Assembly: GCA_947627335.1 (NCBI GenBank)
Contig: CANQVQ010000011.1
Coordinates: 1 to 24,905, forward strand
DNA: 24,905 nucleotides
Reading direction: 5' to 3'
DNA from: an uncultured Clostridia bacterium
GTDB taxonomy: Bacteria; Bacillota; Clostridia; Oscillospirales; CAG-382
Positions 14,905 to 21,521 of the stretch are shown here, piece by piece. The notes under the pieces were generated by a model. That model worked only from the letters and a program-made list of their open reading frames with translations, had not been told where the DNA came from and did no database searches. Both the position numbers and the translations under genes were made by a program. Every line of letters starts with the position of its first letter. Position 1 is the first letter of the stretch.

Positions 14905-14910
14905 CGAAAA

Positions 14911-14951
14911 AAAACCGACGAAGCGCTTTCGGGGCGTTTTGCCGGTTTTTT
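14911..14951. terminator. Bidirectional terminator between lipoprotein and Na/Pi transporter genes
   Basis: AAAACCG (14911-14917) pairs with CGGTTTT (14943-14949). The run of T residues continues on the plus strand, and the A run from 14907 serves the minus strand. The loop is long, so the prediction is moderate. Confidence 0.55.
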
Positions 14952-14969
14952 GCTTTGCAATCGCTTTTT

Positions 14970-16721
14970 TCAGTTGTCGATCGAATATTTCTTGCGGTAT
15001 TCGCGGTAGCGCCGGCGGAAGTCCTCGCTTTCCGTGCGCACGTCGGACAGGTAGCGGTGCATATCCAGTTCGTCGTGCTGGGATTCCAGGATACAGCCGG
15101 CGATGTTCGAGCAGTGGTCCGCCACGCGTTCGAGGTTGGTGAGAATATCCGAAAGGATAAACCCATGCTCGATGGTACATTCGTTCTTTTGCAGACGCAG
15201 GGTGTGGTGCAGACGGATCTCCTGCCGCAGACCGTCGATGACCTGTTCGAGCGGTTCGACGTCCTGTGCCGCCGCGAAATCGTTCTCGCGGAAAGCGTCC
15301 CGTGCGAGCAGAAGGATCTCCCCGACCGCACCGCAGAGGACGCGCAGCTCCGCGTCCGCCTCCGGCGTGAACCGAATCTTCTTTTCGCGGATCTCCTCGA
15401 CGGATTCGAGCAGGTTGACCGCGTGGTCGGAAATCCGCTCGAAATCCCCGATGACGCGCAGCAGCTTGGTCGCCTCGCTGCCTTCCTTTTCGGAAAGCTG
15501 CTGATGCCCGGAGATCTTGATCAGGTAGGAACCGATGTGGTCCTCGTACTGGTCGGCAAGGTCCTCCTTTTCGCGGACGCTGTTGGCGAGCTCGTTGGTA
15601 TAGCCGTCAAACGCACGCAGGGAATCCTGGATCGCTTCGACGGAGAGCGACGCCATCTCCCCGACGACCTCCTCGCAGTTGGAAAGCGCGATCGCCGGCG
15701 TGGCGAGCAGGCGGTCGTCGAGTTTCTGGAAGCGCGACGGGACCGCTTCGTCCCGCACGGTGACCTTCGTGAGCGAAACGAGCAGCTTGCTGAACGGCAG
15801 CAGGAGCAGGGCGGCGCCGAGGTTGATGATCGTGTGGATCAGCGCGATGTCCGCGGCGGACGCGGGCGACCCGAGGAACGGGAAATCGAGGAACGCGTTG
15901 AGCAGGTAGAAGATGCCGACGGCAAGGCTCTTGCCGATCAGGTTGAAATAGAGATGCACGAGAGCGGCACGTTTCGCGTCACGCGGCGCGCCGATGGAGG
16001 CGAGCAGGGCGGTGGCGCAGGCGCCGAAGTTCTGCCCGAGCAGGATCGGAACGGCAAGCCCGAACGTGACCTGTCCGGTCGAGCAGAGCGCCTGCAGGAT
16101 ACCGATGGAAGCGGAGGAGGACTGAATGATCGCGGTCAGTCCCGTCCCGAACAGCACCCCGATGAACGGGGAAGAAAATGTGACGAGCAGATTCCCGAAC
16201 TGCGGCGAATCCCGCAGACCCGACACGGCGCCGGACATGGTATCGATGCCGAAGATCAGCACGGTGAAACCGAGCAGCACCAGACCGGCTTCCTTCTTGC
16301 GGCGGCTCTTGCAGGCGGTCAGAAGAATGATCCCGACCAGCGCAAGGAGCGGGGAAAACGAGGACGGCTTGAGCATTTGCAGGAGGAATACGTCGGATTC
16401 CAGCCCGGTCAGGGCGATCATCCAGGAGGTGATCGTCGTGCCGAGGTTGGCGCCGATGATGACCCCGACGGATTGCTGGAGCGTCATCATGCCCGCACTG
16501 ACGAACCCGACGACCATGACCGTCGTCGCCGACGAGGACTGAATGACCAGCGTCACCGCGAAGCCGAGCAAAAACCCACGCAGGGGCGTCCCGGTCGCCT
16601 TCACCAGCAGACCGCTCATGCGCTTCCCGGCGCAAAGCTCCAGATTGGTGCTCATTAGGTTCATGCCGAGCAAAAACAGGCAAAGCCCGCCGAGCATGGT
16701 CAGCGCGTCAAAAAAGTCCAT
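14970..16721 (-). CDS. Na/Pi cotransporter family protein with C-terminal PhoU domain
   Basis: A 583-residue membrane protein of the NptA/PNaS family, which moves inorganic phosphate (or a related solute) with sodium. Two inverted repeats carry the signature QSSSATT (residues 61-67) and IIQSSSASIG (about 205-214), each within a set of membrane helices. From about residue 345 a soluble helical part with ISDHAVNLLESVEEI and LERVADHCSNIAG is a PhoU-like domain. Length and domain order match the standard bacterial two-domain form. GGAAAGGAG precedes the ATG. It follows hpt by 42 bases on the same strand and is probably read from the hpt promoter. Direction of transport in vivo is not shown by the sequence. 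Confidence 0.94.
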   Translation of the reverse strand: MDFFDALTMLGGLCLFLLGMNLMSTNLELCAGKRMSGLLVKATGTPLRGFLLGFAVTLVIQSSSATTVMVVGFVSAGMMTLQQSVGVIIGANLGTTITSWMIALTGLESDVFLLQMLKPSSFSPLLALVGIILLTACKSRRKKEAGLVLLGFTVLIFGIDTMSGAVSGLRDSPQFGNLLVTFSSPFIGVLFGTGLTAIIQSSSASIGILQALCSTGQVTFGLAVPILLGQNFGACATALLASIGAPRDAKRAALVHLYFNLIGKSLAVGIFYLLNAFLDFPFLGSPASAADIALIHTIINLGAALLLLPFSKLLVSLTKVTVRDEAVPSRFQKLDDRLLATPAIALSNCEEVVGEMASLSVEAIQDSLRAFDGYTNELANSVREKEDLADQYEDHIGSYLIKISGHQQLSEKEGSEATKLLRVIGDFERISDHAVNLLESVEEIREKKIRFTPEADAELRVLCGAVGEILLLARDAFRENDFAAAQDVEPLEQVIDGLRQEIRLHHTLRLQKNECTIEHGFILSDILTNLERVADHCSNIAGCILESQHDELDMHRYLSDVRTESEDFRRRYREYRKKYSIDN

Positions 16722-16763
16722 ACGCCGCTCCTTTCCGCCGCAGTCGCCCCGTATGTCGGGAAC

Positions 16764-17309
16764 TTATGTCTCGTAAATTTCCGGTTTCAGCACGCCGATG
16801 TACGGCAGATTGCGGTATTTTTCGGCAAAATCCAGCCCGTAACCGACGACAAATTCATCCTCGCAGTGGAATCCGACGTAATCGGCGGAGATGTCCGCCG
16901 TCCGACGGGCGGTCTTGTCGAGCAGGGCGCAGATGCGGATCGACGCAGGCTCGCGCTTCCGCAATTCCTGCCGGAGCAGGTAGAGCGTGTTGCCGGAATC
17001 GATGATGTCCTCGACGATCAGCACGTCCCGCCCCCGGAGGTCCGCGTCCGTGTCCTTCTTAAAGACCAGCTTGCCGGAGGTCGTGCCGTTCCCGTAGGAG
17101 GAAAGCGCCATGAACTCCAACTGTACGGGCAGTTCGCACTCCCGCAGCAGGTCGGCGTAGAAAATGATGGCTCCCTTGAGGATCCCGATGAAGATCGGCT
17201 TTTTCCCGGCGTAATCGCGGGAGATCCGTTCCCCGAGTTCCCGCACGCGTGTGCGGAGCTGTTCTTCCGTGTAAAGCACGCGCTTGATGTCCTCGTGCAT
17301 TGCTTCCAT
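16764..17309 (-). CDS. hpt: Hypoxanthine phosphoribosyltransferase
   Basis: A 181-residue purine salvage enzyme that joins hypoxanthine or guanine with PRPP to form IMP or GMP. Motifs in order: ILKGAIIFYADLL, the flexible-loop region LSSYGNGTTSGKLVFKKD, the PRPP-binding VLIVEDIIDSGNTL (residues 97-110), and DYVGFHCEDEFVVGYGLDFAEKYRNLPYIG at the base-binding end. The length is normal. AAGGAG lies 12 bases upstream of ATG 17309; a second in-frame ATG at 17300 is also possible. It has a clear promoter and is the first gene before the Na/Pi transporter. Confidence 0.96.
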   Translation of the reverse strand: MEAMHEDIKRVLYTEEQLRTRVRELGERISRDYAGKKPIFIGILKGAIIFYADLLRECELPVQLEFMALSSYGNGTTSGKLVFKKDTDADLRGRDVLIVEDIIDSGNTLYLLRQELRKREPASIRICALLDKTARRTADISADYVGFHCEDEFVVGYGLDFAEKYRNLPYIGVLKPEIYET

Positions 17310-17341
17310 TCCGTTTGCACACTCCTTTTTTCCTGCCTACC

Positions 17342-17370
17342 ATTATATCGCCACGCGGACAAAATGTCAA
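17342..17370 (-). promoter_or_regulatory. Sigma-A promoter of hpt
   Basis: On the minus strand TTGACA (17370-17365), 17 bases, TATAAT (17347-17342): an exact consensus. Its -35 is eight bases from the -35 of the divergent promoter. Confidence 0.92.
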
Positions 17371-17378
17371 GAAAAACC

Positions 17379-17407
17379 TTGCATTTGCGGGAAAAAAGTG
17401 TTATACT
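17379..17407 (+). promoter_or_regulatory. Sigma-A type promoter of the small-peptide/oxidoreductase unit
   Basis: TTGCAT (17379-17384), 17-base spacer, TATACT (17402-17407), 24 bases before the ATG of the small gene. Confidence 0.78.
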
Positions 17408-17431
17408 GTCCGCAGAAAGGGGGAAAACGGC

Positions 17432-17599
17432 ATGGAATCGACGGTCAGCGACCTGTCGTCCGTCGCGGAAAGCGTTTCGGAAGCAGCGGGAAGCGGGACG
17501 CACCCGGCGTTCTGGATCATCGTCGCGCTTGCGGCGGTGGGGCTTGTCGTAATGGTCATTCAGAACTTTTTCATCAAGAAGGAGGAATATTACAAATGA
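17432..17599 (+). CDS. Small single-pass membrane protein (55 residues)
   Basis: A short gene with AAAGGGGG about seven bases before ATG 17432 and a promoter directly upstream. The product has an acidic Ser/Glu-rich N-terminus (about 22 residues), one hydrophobic helix (FWIIVALAAVGLVVMVIQNF) and a short Lys-rich tail (KKEEYYK). Its stop overlaps the start of the FAD oxidoreductase (ATGA), so the two are translationally coupled. I do not recognise a family. It may anchor or regulate the oxidoreductase, but this is only inferred from the overlap. Confidence 0.75.
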   Translation: MESTVSDLSSVAESVSEAAGSGTHPAFWIIVALAAVGLVVMVIQNFFIKKEEYYK

Positions 17600-18873
17600 G
17601 CAAACAAGTGGAACGGACGTATGACGTCGTCGTCATCGGCGGCGGATTCGCGGGGTCGGCGACGGCGTTCGCCGCGGCGCGGAACGGGGCGAAGACCCTG
17701 CTGATCGAGCGGATCAACGCCCTCGGCGGCGCGCCCGCGACGATGGCGATCAACCCGTTCATGCGGTATTTCACCCGGATCCCCGAAACGGGGGAAACGC
17801 TTTACCTCTCACGCGGGATCTTCGAGGAGCTCGTGACGGCGATGCGCGACGCCGGGGAAATGATCGCGAACCGCTTCAACCCGGAATGGCTCAAGGTCGT
17901 GCTCAACCGCAAGCTGCTGGACGCCGGGGCGGACCTGCTGTTCAACAGCTACGCGATCTCCGCCGAGCGCGAAGGCGACCGGGTCACCACGGTCACGGTC
18001 GCGAATAAATCCGGGCAGATGACCTTCGGCGCGAAGGTTTTCATCGACTGCACGGGCGACGCGGACGTCGCCGCCCTCGCGGGATTCCCCACCCGGCTGG
18101 GTCGCCCCTCGGACGGGCTTTGCCAGCCGATGACGCTCTGCTTCCTTATCGGCGGCGTGAACCACGAGCTGTTCGAGAAGAATACGGACTGCATCATCCC
18201 GCTCTGGCAGGCGGAGCAGAAAAAGGGCTACATCAAAAACCCGATGGACACCATCATGGTGTTCCAGACCACCGTTCCGTCGGTTATCCGTCTCAATGCG
18301 ACGCGTGTGATCCGCCGCAATCCGGTGGACGCGTGGGACGTCACGCAGGCGGACATCGAAGCGCGTGAGCAGGAAGTGGAGCTGTGGGAGTTCCTGCGGA
18401 AGTTCGTGCCGGGGTGCGCGGACTGCCGGATCCTCTCGTCCGCGGTGCAGACCGGCGTGCGGGAAAGCCGCATGATCGACGGGGAACATATCCTCACCGC
18501 CGAGGAACTGGTGGCCTGCACGCGTTTTGACGACTGCATCGCCGCAGGGAACTATGACATCGACATTCACAACCCCGAAGGCTCCGGCACATCCCACTAC
18601 TTCTTCCCGGACGGGCAGTACTACACGATCCCATACCGCAGTCTGGTCCCGAAGAACGCGGAAAACCTGCTGGTCGCGGGACGCTGCATCTCGACGACGC
18701 ACGAGGCACAGGCGTCCATCCGCATCATGCCCATCGTCTGCACGCTCGGCGAAGCGGCGGGCACGGCGGCGGCGCTTGCGGTCCGGTCCGGCGTTTCCGT
18801 CGGCAGGGTGGACGTTCCGACGCTCCAAAAGACCCTGACGGACGCGGGCGCTTTCATCGGCAGGGAAGGCTGA
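17596..18873 (+). CDS. FAD-dependent oxidoreductase (FAD_oxidored family)
   Basis: A 425-residue flavoprotein. The N-terminal dinucleotide-binding motif is VVVIGGGFAGSATAFAAARNG with the acidic end LLIER, then INALGGAPATMAINPF. The central part has VFIDCTGDADVAALAGFP, and the C-terminus has the second FAD block NLLVAGRCISTTHEAQASIR with GEAAGTAAALAV. This is the pattern of the PF12831-type group, whose members act on unknown small molecules. AAGGAGG ten bases upstream supports ATG 17596, which overlaps the stop of the 55-residue membrane peptide. No signal peptide is present. Substrate and electron partner are unknown. Confidence 0.9.
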   Translation: MSKQVERTYDVVVIGGGFAGSATAFAAARNGAKTLLIERINALGGAPATMAINPFMRYFTRIPETGETLYLSRGIFEELVTAMRDAGEMIANRFNPEWLKVVLNRKLLDAGADLLFNSYAISAEREGDRVTTVTVANKSGQMTFGAKVFIDCTGDADVAALAGFPTRLGRPSDGLCQPMTLCFLIGGVNHELFEKNTDCIIPLWQAEQKKGYIKNPMDTIMVFQTTVPSVIRLNATRVIRRNPVDAWDVTQADIEAREQEVELWEFLRKFVPGCADCRILSSAVQTGVRESRMIDGEHILTAEELVACTRFDDCIAAGNYDIDIHNPEGSGTSHYFFPDGQYYTIPYRSLVPKNAENLLVAGRCISTTHEAQASIRIMPIVCTLGEAAGTAAALAVRSGVSVGRVDVPTLQKTLTDAGAFIGREG

Positions 18874-18913
18874 AAAGCGGGAAATCCGACGCGTTCCGCC
18901 CCACAATGACGAA

Positions 18914-18954
18914 AAGATCCGGCAGGACCGCAGGACGCGGCGATGCCGGATCTT
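18914..18954. terminator. Perfect 11-bp hairpin between oxidoreductase and carbonic anhydrase genes
   Basis: AAGATCCGGCA (18914-18924) pairs with TGCCGGATCTT (18944-18954), with a possible inner CCGC/GCGG pair. On the minus strand it is followed by TTTTCG and on the plus strand by TTGTTTG. It most likely terminates the convergent genes on both sides. Confidence 0.7.
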
Positions 18955-18980
18955 GTTTGACGCGCTTTGCGCCGAACCTG

Positions 18981-19532
18981 TTACAGGAAGCGCACGGTCC
19001 CGTCCGCGATGTCGTAGAGCGCACCGCAGACCTGCACGTCCGGGTCCGACAGGACTTCGCGCAGGCGGGCGACGCCGTGAACGACGTTGCGGCGGCAGGC
19101 TTCGTCCGGGTCGTTCGTGTCGCCGGCGGCGAGGCGAATTTCGTCGGTGATCGTGCGGATGAACCCGTCGGCGTCGTTCTGGAGCGCCGAAGCGACCGCG
19201 CCGCAGTGCGTATGCCCCAGCACGACGACAAGGCGGCAGCCGAGGTGCGAAACGGCGTACTCGACGCTCCCGATCTGGTGGCGGTCGAGCACGTTCCCGG
19301 CGACGCGAATGACGAACAGCTCGCCGATGCCGGACGAAAAAATGCTTTCCGGCGTCACCCGCGAATCCGAGCAGGCGACGACGACGGCGTAGGGGTTTTG
19401 CCCCTCGCGGCAGGTCCTTTCCCGAACGGACGGGGAGATGTCGCCGGGGTTGCGCGACGCGCCGAGGAACGCGGCGTTCCCGGCTTTGAGTTTTTCTTTC
19501 GCCGCTTCGGCGGAGAGGGAAGGCTTGTGCAT
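18981..19532 (-). CDS. Beta-class carbonic anhydrase
   Basis: A 183-residue zinc enzyme that interconverts carbon dioxide and bicarbonate. The zinc ligands and catalytic pair are visible: Cys54, Asp56 and Arg58 in VVACSDSRVTPE, and His107 and Cys110 in LGHTHCGAV. ELFVIRVAGN and GSVEYAVSHLG are further family blocks. ATG 19532 has AGGGAG seven bases upstream; an in-frame ATG further up overlaps the promoter and was rejected. It is slightly short but complete. The gene is divergent from a GNAT acetyltransferase and shares a compact promoter region with it. Confidence 0.95.
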   Translation of the reverse strand: MHKPSLSAEAAKEKLKAGNAAFLGASRNPGDISPSVRERTCREGQNPYAVVVACSDSRVTPESIFSSGIGELFVIRVAGNVLDRHQIGSVEYAVSHLGCRLVVVLGHTHCGAVASALQNDADGFIRTITDEIRLAAGDTNDPDEACRRNVVHGVARLREVLSDPDVQVCGALYDIADGTVRFL

Positions 19533-19563
19533 ACGGAAACTCCCTTTCTTTCTTTTCCTCTCC

Positions 19564-19592
19564 ATGATACGCCTTTTCTGCGGATTTGTCAA
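19564..19592 (-). promoter_or_regulatory. Sigma-A promoter of the carbonic anhydrase gene
   Basis: On the minus strand TTGACA (19592-19587), 17 bases, TATCAT (19569-19564). Its -35 is eight bases from the divergent -35. Confidence 0.85.
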
Positions 19593-19600
19593 GGGAAACC

Positions 19601-19629
19601 TTGACTTTTTCGGAAAAACCGGCTATACT
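19601..19629 (+). promoter_or_regulatory. Sigma-A type promoter of the GNAT gene
   Basis: TTGACT (19601-19606), 17-base spacer, TATACT (19624-19629), about 32 bases before the ATG. Confidence 0.82.
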
Positions 19630-19661
19630 GTCGAAAGAAACGGAAAGGCGGGAAGGGAAAC

Positions 19662-20141
19662 ATGGTGCGGCGAATGACGGACGGCGACTGGGAGCGGGTC
19701 GAGGCGATTTTCAAGCAGGGGATCGAGCACGGGACGGCGACGGTCCTGACGGACTGTCCGACCTTCGCGGAATGGGACGGCGAATACCTCCCCGACTGCC
19801 GGCTGGTGGAGGAGCGGGACGGAAAAGTCGTCGGCTGGACCGCGATCCGTCCGACTTCGACGCTGAAACCCTACTGGGGCGTCGCGGAGGTCAGCATTTA
19901 CGTCGACGACGCGTACCAACGCCAGGGGGTCGGCACGTCGCTTCTGCACGCGCTGTTCGCGGAATCCGAAAAGTGCGGATACTGGACGCTGTATGCGGCG
20001 ATCTTTTCGCACAACGAAGCGAGCGTCGCCCTGCACCGCAAGTGCGGCTTCCGCGTCGTCGGGCGTCGGGAGCGCATCGTCTGCGACCGCTTCGGCGTGT
20101 GGCGGGACACGATCATTCTGGAGCGGAGAAGAAAGGACTGA
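19662..20141 (+). CDS. GNAT family N-acetyltransferase (phosphinothricin acetyltransferase-like)
   Basis: A 159-residue acetyl-CoA-dependent acyltransferase. The start VRRMTDGDWERVEAIFKQGIEHGTATVLT, followed by GWTAIRP and the acetyl-CoA loop YVDDAYQRQGVGTSLLHALF (Q-x-x-G-x-G pattern), then HNEASVALHRKCGFRVVGR, matches the Pat/Bar (YncA/MnaT) branch of the GNATs. Such enzymes acetylate amino-acid-like compounds such as phosphinothricin or methionine sulfoximine. The actual substrate here is unknown. GAAGGGAAAC precedes ATG 19662. It is read from its own promoter and is probably monocistronic. Confidence 0.9.
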   Translation: MVRRMTDGDWERVEAIFKQGIEHGTATVLTDCPTFAEWDGEYLPDCRLVEERDGKVVGWTAIRPTSTLKPYWGVAEVSIYVDDAYQRQGVGTSLLHALFAESEKCGYWTLYAAIFSHNEASVALHRKCGFRVVGRRERIVCDRFGVWRDTIILERRRKD

Positions 20142-20193
20142 CGGGCGGTTTTCTGCCGTCAGAGAAGAAACGTCGTCGCGTAATTATGCGCTT

Positions 20194-20240
20194 GCGCACA
20201 GATACATGGTCGCCGGACCGATGTACCTGTGCGCCTTTTC
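20194..20240 (+). terminator. Long strong hairpin with short T run downstream of the GNAT gene
   Basis: GCGCACAG (20194-20201) pairs with CTGTGCGC (20227-20234). The stem continues with TACAT/ATGTA and GGTC/GACC around a GCCG loop, with small mismatches. CTTTTC follows. It may end the GNAT transcript, although it lies 52 bases after the stop codon. It could also be part of a small RNA. The remaining bases from 20241 to 20318 are AT-rich and contain only a short palindrome (20269-20282). Confidence 0.55.
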
Positions 20241-20318
20241 GTTCCGAAAGGGTTTTGCAAATTTCCGACAAATTGTAATTTGATTCACCGACGCAACGCA
20301 CGCTTGCCAACATTGCTG

Positions 20319-20573
20319 TCACAAGATTTTTGCTTTGGATGGCTTATCAGAATTATATATCACCTGCACATTGCATCCCACTTTGGGAACAGGGCTTCCG
20401 ACGCTAATCCATTTTCTTTTTGTGTACGCTTTCCCATCTACTGTATATTCGATTTTGATGATATAAGGAAAATCAGCACCATCCATTGCGTGCATTCTCA
20501 CAGGTTTTCTGTTGACCTTCATCCACCATTGTTTTGTTGCGGCAATCACGGTTCCGGTTGTTTGCTTATCCAT
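20319..20573 (-). CDS. Small protein of unknown function (84 residues)
   Basis: A small, basic, probably beta-rich protein starting MDKQTTGTVIAATKQWWMK and ending in VGCNVQVIYNSDKPSKAKIL. AGGAGG six bases upstream fixes ATG 20573. The middle (YIIKIEYTVDGKAYTKRKWI, then VGSPVPKVG) resembles small DUF3592-like proteins of Clostridia. Related entries are, as far as I recall, sometimes labelled sugar ABC transporter permease, which cannot be right because there is no membrane segment. The gene is visibly richer in A and T than its neighbours, suggesting recent acquisition or a different history. Function unknown. Confidence 0.8.
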   Translation of the reverse strand: MDKQTTGTVIAATKQWWMKVNRKPVRMHAMDGADFPYIIKIEYTVDGKAYTKRKWISVGSPVPKVGCNVQVIYNSDKPSKAKIL

Positions 20574-20626
20574 AAATATCCTCCTCATTTTCTTTCGGAA
20601 CAAGAACATCCCGTCCGCATCGCATA

Positions 20627-20660
20627 GAAAACTCTCCGGCGGTATCGTCCTCGCCCGGAG
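20627..20660 (-). terminator. Terminator of the DHHW-FkbH-ACP operon
   Basis: On the minus strand CTCCGG (20660-20655) pairs with CCGGAG (20639-20634), with an adjacent GCG/CGC, followed by AGTTTTC. It lies 16 bases after the ACP stop. The T run is short, so the efficiency is uncertain. Confidence 0.55.
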
Positions 20661-20675
20661 CGTTCCTATCCTGTG

Positions 20676-20918
20676 TTACGTTGCGCGTGACGCGATGATG
20701 TCCGCCATCTCGCCGACGTTCTTCATCGAGCTGACTTCCTTCATCGTGAAACGCATCCGGAATTCGCGCTCGACCGCGCCGATCAGCGTGATGTGTTCGA
20801 GGCTGTCCCAGTCCTCGATGTCCTTCGCGGTGGTTTTCCGCGTGACCGTGATGCCCGGGTCGTCGAACACCTTGCGGAATACGCGGTTGAGCCGGGTGAA
20901 AATTTCTGTTTCCGTCAT
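20676..20918 (-). CDS. Acyl carrier protein of the FkbH/DHHW operon
   Basis: An 80-residue carrier protein with the attachment serine Ser39 in DIEDWDSLEHITLIGAVE, the D-S-L form typical of dedicated ACPs that accompany FkbH and non-ribosomal or polyketide-like enzymes. AGGACGG lies nine bases before the ATG, and the gene is 18 bases downstream of the FkbH C-terminal part. It is the last gene of the operon. In known FkbH systems the ACP receives a glyceryl unit derived from 1,3-bisphosphoglycerate; that role is inferred here from the neighbour only. Confidence 0.93.
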   Translation of the reverse strand: MTETEIFTRLNRVFRKVFDDPGITVTRKTTAKDIEDWDSLEHITLIGAVEREFRMRFTMKEVSSMKNVGEMADIIASRAT

Positions 20919-20936
20919 GTTTACATACCGTCCTTT

Positions 20937-21521
20937 TTATGATTCGTTGGAATTGACGCGAATGACGTGATTCTGCGGTCGGTAGGATCCGGTCGACAGC
21001 TCCCAAACCGTATTTCCCGCCTCGTCCTCCGAACGCTTTTCAAAGCCGAACCTGCCGTACAGGTCCTTCACCATGCCGTTCTTGGCGGTGGGGAAGTAGT
21101 AGCCGACGATGCGCCGGACGCCCTTCCGCTTCGCTTCTTCGACCAGCGTGTCGAGCATGGCGAACTCCATGTCCTTCTTCAGCACCCGACAGCTCATGAG
21201 CCAAAGCTCCATGTGCAGTTCTTCGCCCTCCAGCCGTCCGATGACGACGGACACCACGCCGTTGTCCCCGAATCGGTCCCACAGCTTGCCGTACAGGCAG
21301 ATGTGCCTGCCGTCGGACGCCGACGCACGGATCTCCTCCTCGGTATAACGGCGTGTAGTCAGGTTGAACTGGTTGGATTTGTTGGTCAACTGCGTGATCC
21401 GGGCGAGGTAGACCTCCGGGAACGGCAGGATGTCCGCCCGCATCTCTAAACTTTTCAGGTATTCGGTGTAATCGCCGAAGGTCGCCGCCAGTTCCGCCCG
21501 TTCGGCGTTGGCGCGATACAT
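20937..21521 (-). CDS. FkbH-like protein, C-terminal (GNAT-like) part, separate frame
   Basis: A 194-codon frame that holds the C-terminal third of an FkbH-type protein. It begins MYRANAERAELAATFGDY, then ITQLTNKSNQFNLTTRRYTE, the strongly conserved FkbH block, and ends with a GNAT-like region (KGVRRIVGYYFPTAKNGMV, LYGRFGFEKR). In FkbH proteins this block normally follows the HAD domain in the same chain. Here it lies in the -1 frame relative to the upstream part and overlaps it by 67 bases. The ATG at 21521 has only a weak purine-rich stretch upstream. It may be translated by reinitiation, be joined in the true sequence by a missing or extra base, or be a broken gene. Confidence 0.85.
   Translation of the reverse strand: MYRANAERAELAATFGDYTEYLKSLEMRADILPFPEVYLARITQLTNKSNQFNLTTRRYTEEEIRASASDGRHICLYGKLWDRFGDNGVVSVVIGRLEGEELHMELWLMSCRVLKKDMEFAMLDTLVEEAKRKGVRRIVGYYFPTAKNGMVKDLYGRFGFEKRSEDEAGNTVWELSTGSYRPQNHVIRVNSNES

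Noticed and set aside
14067..16658. An 863-codon open frame on the plus strand across the lipoprotein and Na/Pi transporter genes
   Set aside because: It spans two genes on opposite strands and a terminator. Its translation is low-complexity Arg/Gly/Asp-rich and matches no family.
19587..19606. Palindrome GTCAAGG-GAAA-CCTTGAC as a repressor operator
   Set aside because: It is fully explained by two back-to-back -35 boxes of divergent promoters; a separate operator cannot be claimed.
20138..20162. CTGACGG/CCGTCAG inverted repeat at the end of the GNAT gene as a terminator
   Set aside because: No T run follows on either strand; the stronger hairpin with a T run is at 20194-20240.
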